A stretch of DNA of 64,000 nucleotides from Nipponacmea schrenckii (Eukaryota; Mollusca; Gastropoda; Lottiidae), in NCBI GenBank assembly GCA_030562195.1, contig JAUJPP010000012.1, positions 14,942,001 through 15,006,000 on the forward strand. The letters run 5' to 3'. A model generated the notes under the pieces. It was not told the DNA's origin. It did not search any database and worked only from the letters and a program-made list of their open reading frames with translations. Below are positions 38,321 through 48,859 of this stretch, piece after piece; the first letter of the stretch is position 1; the number at the start of each line of letters is the position of its first letter. A program made the position numbers and the translations under genes.

Positions 38321-40240
38321 AACTTATTTATTTTTTAATCAATGCTATTGTATTGATACTTATAATTTACATAAATGTGGGCCAACTCTTAAATCTAATC
38401 TTCACAAAAATCGCAGGTGAAAGATGTCAGAATCTGTTATTCCAGCACAACCAACATGTGCCCATCCATGACAATTAATACATTGGATCCAATCTGCATT
38501 GCTCATGGAAAAAAGCTCTGTGCAATAAATGCATTCAGCATCATCAGTCGTAACCATATTTACTGGTTTTGAAATTTTTTGGGGTTGAGTTTTCTGAGTT
38601 GACTTTCTACTAGATTTTAATTTCCGTTCTTCTTTTTCTTCAAGGACAATTCTATACGGCGATAACGTAAGTACGGTAGATGATTCAGCTTTTCTTTTAC
38701 TGGGTGCTAAAGTTATCACTTTCGGCATTGGTGATAACTGAGAAATAATCTCGACTGGTTTCTTCTTACTTGCTGCTCTATAAATAAGCGAATTTTGCGC
38801 AACAGATCGGGGAAAACAAGATGAAGTTGATTCAACTGATAATAACTTTTGATTGGAGGATGGATTTGATGTAGATGCGACATAAATTTTATGTAATGAT
38901 GGAATAGATGCTGGTTTCGATGAATATGCTACAGATATTGGCTTGAAGACGATATTGAAGGAGCAGAGGTTGATGGCGATGAAACACAGGTTGATGACGA
39001 AGGAGCAGATGTCGATGGAGCAGATGTAGATGTAGATGTTGATGAGCTAATGGCGATGTAGGTATTGAAGACAAGGTTGTGTTAATAAGTCCTTCGTCAG
39101 TTATAATGACTGTTCTGTTTTCTTTATCGACCACATCAGGTGTTCTTGATCTGTGGCTGCTGCCGATAGGAAATCTTCGTCATTAAAATGATCTGGATCA
39201 AAGAGCCAAATCCCCATACATTCAAAACTCTTAGCAGCTTTATCCATAGTAGCTGCTTTTGTGTAAGCGGCACCAAATAAATAACCCATCTCATAAACAG
39301 TTACTCGTCCACCAGGATGGGCAGTCATCCAAGTATCAACTATGTGATTGTCGTTGCTTTTAAGGCTTTTGAAAAAGGTTCTGTCAAGAGGTTGCATTTT
39401 ATGGCTGCAGTGCGGAGGTAAGGTAATCATTACCAATCCCTTAGAACGTGCAAATGTCCCTGCATTTAAGGTTCTATGAGAATCGTGCCCATCTAAGATT
39501 AAGATATGAGGATTCTCTCTGCATTTTTTATAAAATAGTTTAACCAATCTATAAATAAGTCACTATCAATCCATCCAGAATCTGACACTTTCCCAATTGA
39601 TTCTGGAGGTGCGCCTTTGATCAGATTATCATTCACACGTTTGCGAGGAAAGATAAGCATTGGCGGAACATAAATGCCACTTGCACTCATAGCACAAACG
39701 GTAGTGACATTTATGCCCCTCTCTCCGCTAGTCACTTTGCTGACCTGCTTTACACCCTTTGAAGCGATAATTTTACATGGAACATGTACGTTTTGTATAC
39801 CGGTTTCATCTACATTCCATATTCTATCTGGTGTTAAATTAGGAATTTCGTAGACTTTCATTAAAACTGAAATAATGAAGATATAAAAAATCATTATTAA
39901 ATATATATATATTATATGCAAAGCCCTCACTATTTTGTAAACAGGCGAGCAAGAAATATCATAAACACTACGTAAGTTTTCGTTTAGCAAATCATCTCAA
40001 TAGAAAGCGGGTTTTTGAAAAAGAGATGAAGATGATTATTTCATATTATATTGAGATCACCAAATCTTAGGACACACATTCCAAAAATTAGATAAACACT
40101 GGCACAAACCTCTTATGAACTGTAAACTTTTTAGCAGGCCTGCAATTTAGCTACAAAAATGGCGGGAAGTTGTCGGTGATCACGTGACTAACGTGGACAT
40201 ATACCCCGAGGGGCGAATTCCCCCATGCCACCCTAGTTGT
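38321..40240 (-). mobile_element. pogo/jerky-like DNA transposon remnant in copy 4
   Basis: The transposase remnant is bounded by the 1.09-kb repeat on the left and by recognisable copy 4 intron from about 40,240 on the right. I could not identify matching terminal inverted repeats, so the limits are approximate. Confidence 0.6.
38402..39990 (-). pseudogene. pogo/jerky-like DDE transposase with C-terminal PHD-like finger, damaged
   Basis: Minus-strand reading holds IWNVDETG (first catalytic Asp), ILILDGHDSH (second), TLPPHCSHKMQPLD (third region) and YTKAAT/FECMGIWLFDP, the hallmarks of DDE_1 transposases of the pogo/Tigger/jerky group. After a Ser/Lys-rich stretch comes a Cys/His cluster (CIYC, W.QC..C..W.HVGC) like a PHD finger, whose last CDFC pair is out of frame near 38,410. 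A further frameshift separates the first and second Asp near 39,520. The N-terminal DNA-binding part is missing. Inactive as read. Confidence 0.8.
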
Positions 40241-40393
40241 TTGTTTCTTTCTTAAATCCAAAACAAGGTATTGGCATAAGCAGATTATGAAATTTTTCAT
40301 ATGAGGCAGCTGTGCTTTCTTTTATCTTTCTTGAATATACTTCTTTAAGAAAACATTCTTACAGTATCACGGTAAAGTAGTATTTATACTTAC

Positions 40394-40402
40394 CCCATTC
40401 AG
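40394..40402 (-). other. Copy 4 nine-nucleotide micro-exon
   Basis: TTTCAG acceptor, exon CTGAATGGG, donor GTAAGT; codes for Pro-Glu-Trp-Ala. It is the last recognisable exon of this fragment. Confidence 0.72.
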
Positions 40403-40796
40403 CTGAAACAATAAACAAGATTACTAATTAAATGATCATTAATTATATTTTTATAACACTATATGAATAATAATGATAATTAAAATATCATTAAAACATT
40501 CGCCTGCAAAACATTTTCAGATTGACGTATTTGATAATATAATGCGAAACTTTAAAAAAAAGAGTTTGCCTTGACGAGATATACTAAATCTACTTTCACC
40601 TTTTTAGAAGAGTCGTTTCATCTTATACATTCGAGATAGAAAACATATCAGATAAAATTCAAAACAAAGTACATGTAAACAGATTGCCAAGAATCATCCA
40701 GTCTAGATTATTTGCCGACCACACCTTATGTTATATAATCTTATACAAGTGGATGCCTAGCAAGATACCCCCACTCTAAAATATATTTTCTAGTCT

Positions 40797-42420
40797 CAGT
40801 ACTTCTCGTTAAAACTGAGTTCTGAAACCACTTTTTTTAGGGTGGTGAATGGCTCAGTGGTTAGCGAGTTGGACTGTCGTCTGCTAGGCGACTAGGTGCC
40901 GTGGGTTCGAATCCCGATCGGTGCGAGGAAATAAAAATTAGGTCTGATTCCTAGGCCCGTGCTTTCCCGGAACTACGAGATAGTAGTTTCCCCCCTCTAT
41001 CTAAATCTGCCAGTGCCAGGATATATGGCTGTCTCCCCGAGCGGGTGTAAGAAAACATTCATTTGAATCGTGTAGGCGACAGTACTTCTCGTTAAAACTG
41101 AGTTCTGAAACCACTTTTTTTAGGGTGGTGAATGGCTCAGTGGTTAGCGAGTTGGACTGTCGTCTGCTAGGCGACTAGGTGCCGTGGGTTCGAATCCCGA
41201 TCGGTGCGAGGAAATAAAAATTAGGTCTGATTCCTAGGCCCGTGCTTTCCCGGAACTACGAGATAGTAGTTTCCCCCCCTCTATCTAAATCTGCCAGTGC
41301 CAGGATATATGGCTGTCTCCCCGAGCGGGTGTAAGAAAACATTCATTTGAATCGTGTAGGCGACAGTACTTCTCGTTAAAACTGAGTTCTGAAACCACTT
41401 TTTTTAGGGTGGTGAATGGCTCAGTGGTTAGCGAGTTGGACTGTCGTCTGCTAGGCGACTAGGTGCCGTGGGTTCGAATCCCGATCGGTGCGAGGAAATA
41501 AAAATTAGGTCTGATTCCTAGGCCCGTGCTTTCCCGGAACTACGAGATAGTAGTTTCCCCCCCTCTATCTAAATCTGCCAGTGCCAGGATATATGGCTGT
41601 CTCCCCGAGCGGGTGTAAGAAAACATTCATTTGAATCGTGTAGGCGACAGTACTTCTCGTTAAAACTGAGTTCTGAAACCACTTTTTTTAGGGTGGTGAA
41701 TGGCTCAGTGGTTAGCGAGTTGGACTGTCGTCTGCTAGGCGACTAGGTGCCGTGGGTTCGAATCCCGATCGGTGCGAGGAAATAAAAATTAGGTCTGATT
41801 CCTAGGCCCGTGCTTTCCCGGAACTACGAGATAGTAGTTTCCCCCCCTCTATCTAAATCTGCCAGTGCCAGGATATATGGCTGTCTCCCCGAGCGGGTGT
41901 AAGAAAACATTCATTTGAATCGTGTAGGCGACAGTACTTCTCGTTAAAACTGAGTTCTGAAACCACTTTTTTAGGGTGGTGAATGGCTCAGTGGTTAGCG
42001 AGTTGGACTGTCGTCTGCTAGGCGACTAGGTGCCGTGGGTTCGAATCCCGATCGGTGCGAGGAAATAAAAATTAGGTCTGATTCCTAGGCCCGTGCTTTC
42101 CCGGAACTACGAGATAGTAGTTTCCCCCCCTCTATCTAAATCTGCCAGTGCCAGGATATATGGCTGTCTCCCCGAGCGGGTGTAAGAAAACATTCATTTG
42201 AATCGTGTAGGCGACAGTACTTCTCGTTAAAACTGAGTTCTGAAACCACTTTTTTTAGGGTGGTGAATGGCTCAGTGGTTAGCGAGTTGGACTGTCGTCT
42301 GCTAGGCGACTAGGTGCCGTGGGTTCGAATCCCGATCGGTGCGAGGAAATAAAAATTAGGTCTGATTCCTAGGCCCGTGCTTTCCCGGAACTACGAGATA
42401 GTAGTTTCCCCCCCTCTATC
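40797..42420 (+). repeat. Tandem array of six tRNA-derived SINE-like units, period 283-284 bp
   Basis: Six units with B box GGTTCGAATCC at 40,904, 41,187, 41,471, 41,755, 42,038 and 42,322; A box TGGCTCAGTGG lies about 52 bp upstream in each. Units are almost identical, differing mainly in T- and C-run length. The sixth ends early at the CCCTCTATC block. The tRNA-like part (for example 40,840-40,925) cannot form an acceptor stem, so it is not a tRNA gene. The array sits in the intron of copy 4 between the first FTP exon and the micro-exon. Confidence 0.85.
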
Positions 42421-44743
42421 AAAAACAGTTTATCAAAAAATCGTCAATTTCGTACTTGACCGAGATCACATCAACTTCAATGATCACACCAACGGACGGA
42501 CAGAGGTGACGACAATATACGAACACATTATAATGTGGGCGTATAAAAACCGGCTTGCCCCAAACTTCTAATATAGGTTTTATATTCTCTTATTTATAGT
42601 CTCTCAAGAAACAAAGCAACGGGACAGAATCATCCAACTGGACCCAATCCAACTACAATCTACTACGAATACCAACATCTACCTAGTTTGCGATATCAGC
42701 ATCCGTTGGAAGCCAACCTTAACTTCATCTAACTGCCTAACTATTATAGTATGTGTATTATGTGCACGTAGAACAATCGCGAAACTTGTATACAATTGAA
42801 AGATTTGCGTACTTTAGTAGATAGTTTATTTAGATAATAACAGGTCTTACGTTCAGATCGATAATAAAAAGTAATATGTTTAATAGGATATTCTTCTAGT
42901 AGATCAACTCTCCACCATCGTGTAGAATCACCACTACTTGTATCAGAACATTTGTTTGGTATATTAGTAGTTCTTTCACCATCTACAGCTAAATCAGAAG
43001 TTCTAGCACCATTAGTTTCAACCTGACTCGTTGGTTTATCAAGAGCTACATTCCCTGGAAAATGGTATCAATTTTACCAAAATAGTTCAGTCAATACCTG
43101 TTGCTGTATTTGATTTCCCACAGTCAAATCGCAAATTTCCCACATTTACAAATCAGCTTGGCTATGGCATGTAATAAGTCATTTTCACATTAGATATATT
43201 CCAAAAATGAAGACTAAATCATCCTCAATACTTAATTCTTACGTTTTTGACAAGACACACCAGACCATCCTCTAGCACAACCTCCACCACAAATACCATT
43301 TACTGTATAACATTGTTCATCATTATTACAGTGACAGGTATAACTATTATCTTCTCCAAACTTAACACCTGTATTTATTAATATAATAACACACTTAAAA
43401 ATGTATAATATCATTTCTACAGATCATGTGGTATAAAGGAAATGTTTTTATTTTGATATGCTTGGTTTTAAGGAAAAGTTGGTCACATAAGTTAAAATTG
43501 TTTTTTTTTTTTATTTTGTCCCACTAAATTAATTCGTGGGTCTCAGATCTTGAATATTTGTGCTGTATGCTTATTTTTGACACAATAAAAGCTGTTACAA
43601 TTAGTCACATTTAAAAGTATTTTCAAGACAATCATAAAAATATATAATATTATTAAACGTCTAATATTTTGACAAAATTCAAAAAAACGTTAGTCAGAGG
43701 ATATAAAAGAGTAAGAAGTTGTAAGTTTAAACTAGGGTTGGTAAGATTGTGTAAGTGGTCCTATTTTAGTCTTATACAAAAAATGTCCTAGAAATAAGGC
43801 ATTTTAATTCTGCCTAATAGGAGGAAATGATATAAAATATAGACCTATATGTTTTAATATAATGATATAGAGACTTACAATGAATATAGGTTATAATACA
43901 AAATATTACAGCTAACAACTTCCACATTGTTATAATCTAAAGTGTAAAAGATAGCTTTTTCAGGCAAGGTAACATACGCCCATATATTTTGAATGAAAAC
44001 TTGACAATACAGTAACAAACACTGGAATGAAATATTTTACAGTCATATACTTCTTTTCTTGGATAATAAATGTACAATATTACCACGTTCAATCGAAATT
44101 CTACCGAGAATTATATCTTCTAACAGGGCAATAAGAATAGTGCTTTGTAGAGTGTTTACGAGCAGCCAAAAATATAACGCGTAGAACAAGGGCAATAATT
44201 CATATTTAATACATGTCGATATTTTTTTCTCAATAGGGTTCATACTTGGGTGATTTCAAAATCCGAAAAAACTGTACTTTCTAGAATGTCTACGAGCTGA
44301 AAATTGAACGCATTTTCAAAAACAACTGATGCTAAGTCGATTTCGCTGATTTCCAATAGGGTTCATTCTTGGGTTATTCTCACACCAAGTGCTTACGAGC
44401 AATTATGGACGGACCGACGGACGGACAATGAAGACGGCAATATACGCTCCGCATTTCATGTGGGGGTATAATAAATCATCTTGTTCAATTGTGCAATTTC
44501 TACAACGAAAATTACATAATACATACACACTTTAATAAAAATTTACCCCAATCGAAATACAAACAAAATAGTGATAGATTCAGTATTAATATCTGACGTT
44601 TATGAACCTCTAAAGAGTACCCTGTTTTCAAAATATATGTATATATTGATCATGTCTATGAAAGTGTCGACATTATCTATATTTCCAGGTTTGAATTGTG
44701 TTTTTTACATACATTTGCCGATATATTGAGTAAGAATCCTTAC

Positions 44744-44900
44744 CGCAAAACAGTTCCCACGTTCAGCTATCATAGTAAGATTATACCTCAAAATTACTTT
44801 ACTTTGAAATGAAATTCCTAATGCACAAGGATCTATGACAGGTTGGACATAACCAACAATGGAACATAAATATCTTCTTTCATACAATTATAACTTGTCT
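44744..44900 (-). promoter_or_regulatory. Copy 4 putative promoter and noncoding first exon
   Basis: Donor GTAAGG abuts 44,744, about 146 bp from the conserved CTTGTCTGTCAAG block at 44,890, matching the 132-140 bp spacing in copies 1, 2 and 5. The truncated copy therefore keeps its 5' control region. Confidence 0.35.
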
Positions 44901-46253
44901 GTCAAGTTTGTATAACAATGCATTTCTAGGGTTTATATTGAATTAAAAAATAATAGTCATGCATATAATATAGATAATCAGTTGAACCCGTCAAGTAAAT
45001 CAATATGTAATTTTAATTTCAATAATGTTGGGGCATGTCGCTCTTGTATTTTCGGGGCGAGACTCACTTAAGGTGTATTTTAATAGAAATCCTTTGGCTT
45101 CTGGAGATCTCAGGCAATTATCACCCCTTGGGTTTTTTAAATTTATGGGTGTGGTGTTTTTTATTTGCATTGATCGTTATTAAATTCTGTTGAACAATGA
45201 TACAAATAGACAAAGAAAATAATTCGTAAATCTATTGAAAGACCAATCAAAATTTTATGTTCGTTGAATTTGTCTACAATCTTACTGTACAAGGTATAAT
45301 GAGAATATATACCTAATTTGTTCATAGAGTATCTGCGTTTGACTTCATTTGTTACCTGCTGATGACATTTTAATTGTTTAGAAGTTGTATACTATATACT
45401 CAGGACTCTTGTTTCGTTAGAGGGTGATAACTAATGGTACGCTAAAAGCAACATAATTATACGAAATGTATAACTATGTACCCTCTCGGTTATCATTATA
45501 CTGGCTTCCATTCGAACTTGTACTTTGTGGGTGAATCAAATCCTTCCCCGAAAACTAATTTCATAACCATCAGTATACTTTAATACATAAAATATTGACA
45601 ACAATAATAAATATTTAATAAAAAGCGTAATAATAATACTTAACTGGTATTCCATTTTCCATGGGTTCCATCCTAGGCCTGTACATTTTGACAGAATCAA
45701 ACCCTCATTCCCAGAAAACGTATTTGAGAATCATCAGTGGACATGAGTACATGTTAATACATAAAACTATAGTAGATAATACAATGATAATAACGAAGTA
45801 ACTGAATACAACAGAGAAAGCAGTTCTAGGTCTGTACCTAGGAGAGAAACAAACCCTCTTCTCCCAGAAAACTTATTTAAGAATCATCAGTCAGCATAAG
45901 TACACTTTGATATATTGGAAAATAACAATAATAGATATTTAATTAATAATAATAATAATTTATTTATAGTGCGCCAAAATCCAACATAAAAAATAGTTGC
46001 TATATGGCACTTAACATTTTGTTTACATTAATACATGAGACATAGAGATAAAGAAAAAAAATACACTGCAAAATAATAATACTTATAAAAATATTGAAAA
46101 TATATATTGACAAGGTAACGGCAAAATTCATATAAATAAAGCTAAATTATCATGCATGGGTATACAAGTAATGCATTAATAAACATAACTGTACAATATA
46201 CACGAAGTATTTAAGTGGCGATGTTCATTAATTAAATCCATGTGAGAATTCTT
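44901..46253. other. Intergenic between copy 5 stop and copy 4 promoter
   Basis: Probable 3' untranslated region of copy 5 at the right side; AATAAA on the minus strand at 45,961-45,966 is about 290 nt past the stop. An ATT microsatellite lies at about 45,945-45,960. Repeated CCCTC..CAGAAAAC..ATCATCAG blocks at 45.5, 45.7 and 45.9 kb form a loose three-fold repeat. Confidence 0.4.
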
Positions 46254-48859
46254 CTATAAATTAGCATAAGTATTTCTAGATTTCACGTATTCAGCAACAA
46301 TAGCATGTAGAACATTGTATTCCTCCTAAAATACAAAATCACCGCATTAGAAATACAAGGAGTCGATAAGTGTATACACGATCCCAGAAATTAGGAACAC
46401 AAAATCTAATTTCGATTATGGACCTATTCTGTTCGACTCAGGATTTTGTATGAAACAGATTTTAAATAATGTTTTCTCTTATCCTTCATGACCGATAGAT
46501 ATGATTTGACTTGTTCATTAAAACAAACGACCAAATGATTAAACCAAAAAGCGATGGATATCGTAATGCGTCTTATACTTGCGGTAGATTGACAATAGTT
46601 ATCAGTAAAAAAGATTTTTTTTCAATAAGGTTCATCCTCATCATTCCAAACACATACGCAAAAACCACCAAGACACAAGCTCTCGATTATGTTCACAAAG
46701 AATTCTGAACAAGGGCAATATCTCATAAAATTTTAATTAAACGTGTTTTCAAAAGGGGCAATAACTCATACCAAATAGTTTTATATTAGTCTGATTTCAA
46801 TAGCGTTAATCTAATTTGTGATTTCAAAGAAACCAAGTTTCTTCAAAATCCATCAAGAAACCAATTTTTTATCACGATCGCAAAAGAATTCAAGAACAAG
46901 GGCAAACGCGTGTTTCAGAACAAAAGCAAAAACTCATATTGAATATTTTTCGATTTGTCTGATTTTCAATAATGTGTGTGTGTATAAAAACCTAATTTTA
47001 CGGCAAACCTACCTGAGAATTTATCACTTTTCCAATCAGACGATGCATTTTAAGAACAGCTTTGAATAATTCAACCTCATGATCCAACTTGATTCGCTGA
47101 ACAATGTTGTGTAGAATACAAAATATTCGAGAATATTGTATATCACTGAAATAAGAAAATAACAAATAAGTGAGCAAGTATACTTTTAATAAATTTGAGT
47201 TTAGCTCTGTAAACACATGTGATTCTAATCTATTACACCTATATTAAACCCAAAGTATACTTCTGATAGTTAGACCGAAATCTCAAAATGAAATAACTTG
47301 GGAAAACAGACACAGTAAAAAGTCGTATTATTCGGTAATCAATTATGAACAATATAACATTTCTTTTAGAAGTTTAGTTTGTACCATGAAATTGGAACAT
47401 CATATTGTCTATTCCTTGCAGTATATCAATTATTTACCTTGAAAAAATGAAGAAAGGTTTCAAATCATTCCGATAAATAACCATGTTTTCTATGATATCC
47501 AACATGTGTTTATATAAATCAGCGGGTTTCTTTATTCTGCTTTTATCAATTCTTGATATTAACACATTTACTGCTAGTACCGGATGTCCCTGTAAATAAA
47601 GAGTTGTATTATATAATGATGGTCTAAAAATCGTAGAACCTGCTTTGAGTAGATATTACATTAGTATGCAAAAAGCAAGAATACCTCCAAAAATTTATGA
47701 TTTTCACATTTTTAATTTATTGGTTTACTACTTACAGCTACCGAGAAAAACTTTTGATCATTCAATCTTGACTGTTCTACATTATGGTGGAGTCTTGCAA
47801 AAGGTGAGTTCAATGTAAATTTTAAAAGCGGATGATAAATAGAACAATTTCTGTTTTTGAGACCAAGGAACGATTGAAACTCGAAAATGGTGAACACTGG
47901 CCTTTAAATATAAATGCTAAAACGTGACAATGTTACCTTTGTTTCCAATTCAACACGGGTCATATTTAAAGTTGGACTAATTTTATCTTCTGATTTGTTT
48001 TCTATCACGAACTCACCACGAGTTTCTGTAGATCCTATAGCTGGACAGACTTCTGAACTCTTTAAGAATTTAAAAATAATATTAATATTTTGCTTATTAT
48101 GATAAAATAAAAACCGTGAAATGTAAGGTTTTAGGTTTTAAACTTATGTTAACTTTTCATATTTTTTAATTAGGACATTTGCCTACTTGTCAACAACATG
48201 AGATGAGCTCCCAAAGAATAAATAAATACCGTATTGTCTAGAATAAATATTGCCAGTTTGGTATCAGTTTCAAATATTCCTTTCCAGATGTCGTTTGGTT
48301 CCACATTCCGTAATTCTTCAAAATAAATTCCAAATTCTTGTGTATGTGACTGCAAATAAAAAAGTGTGACAATTATGATTCTAATATTATCTCTGCTTTA
48401 GAACGTAAGTACTTCATAACTTTTCGTCGTAATGAATTGAAAGAGTTGAATCATATTTAAAGAGGCAGTAGGCAAACTTTTCATAGGCAATTACATCGTA
48501 AATCATATCCAAATTAGGCTATTTACATCAATGCATTTACCTGATCATTCTTGTTTTAAAATTTATAAACTTAATTTAAAATGGTTAATTAAATACACCT
48601 ATATTGTTTTTTGCTTTATAATGGCTGTATATTATTAGTGAAAACCTTTAGAATACGATGGGGAGTAGTTTTAAAATTAAAACAGAAAGCAAAATAGATC
48701 AGTTAAATCTAGAGAAGAAGATTTGTTATGTTAAAGGAGAAACGTCGATAAAAATAGAACACATCAATGGCACCATATAAAACTATTATATTATACTTAC
48801 CGGGTATCTGTAAAGTTGAGTTCTCTCACTAACAATATGCTTGTTTCTGGCTGTTAATA
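46254..48859 (-). other. Copy 5 segment: degenerate D2 pseudophosphatase domain (seven exons)
   Basis: Exons 48801-48859 to 46254-46325 align by eye with the membrane-distal D2 of RPTPs such as CD45: RNKHIVSERTQLYRYP, NDIWKGIFETDTKLAIFILDN, CPAIGSTETRGEFVIENK, ADLYKHMLDIIENMV, then PFFIFSSDIQYSRIFCI where HCSxGxGRTG should be, and finally EVELFKAVLKMHRLIGKV and EEYNVLHAIVAEYV. The WPD loop is not recognisable and the catalytic Cys appears replaced by Ser or lost. D2 domains are usually regulatory; this one should be catalytically dead. Confidence 0.7.

Larger units (their letters stand above)
40394..43927 (-). pseudogene. Copy 4: 5' fragment of an FTP/EGF receptor gene
   Basis: Four exons are present and undamaged: 43879-43927 (start codon and signal peptide), 43243-43368 (half EGF module), 42851-43054 (first half of FTP domain, ending in the WWRVDL block) and the 9-nt micro-exon 40394-40402. 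Homology to copy 1 continues to about 40,240 and then stops where the transposase element begins. No second FTP half, EGF, membrane or cytoplasmic exon is visible before the promoter of copy 3. A 500-N gap at 35,492-35,991 lies in the same interval, so the missing exons could be unassembled rather than deleted. As read, it could encode at most a signal peptide and a partial ectodomain. Confidence 0.72.

Noticed and set aside
38889..39134. Leu/His-rich open frame
   Set aside because: Out-of-frame reading of the simple GATGTAGATG-type tract in the transposase linker.
40840..42330. Six tRNA genes
   Set aside because: A and B boxes are good, but the 5' GGGTGGT and the 3' end cannot pair as an acceptor stem, and all six sit in identical 283-bp units. 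A tRNA-derived repeat fits better.
40797..42420. CRISPR-like array
   Set aside because: The repeats are 283 bp and have no unique spacers; the sequence is eukaryotic.
47712..47897. D2 exon of copy 5 starting at 47,904 (GCC AGT GTT frame)
   Set aside because: That frame has an attractive HFRVSIVPWSQ string but reaches TAA before any donor that keeps frame. The acceptor at 47,879 gives an in-frame 144-nt exon, so it was preferred, with some doubt.
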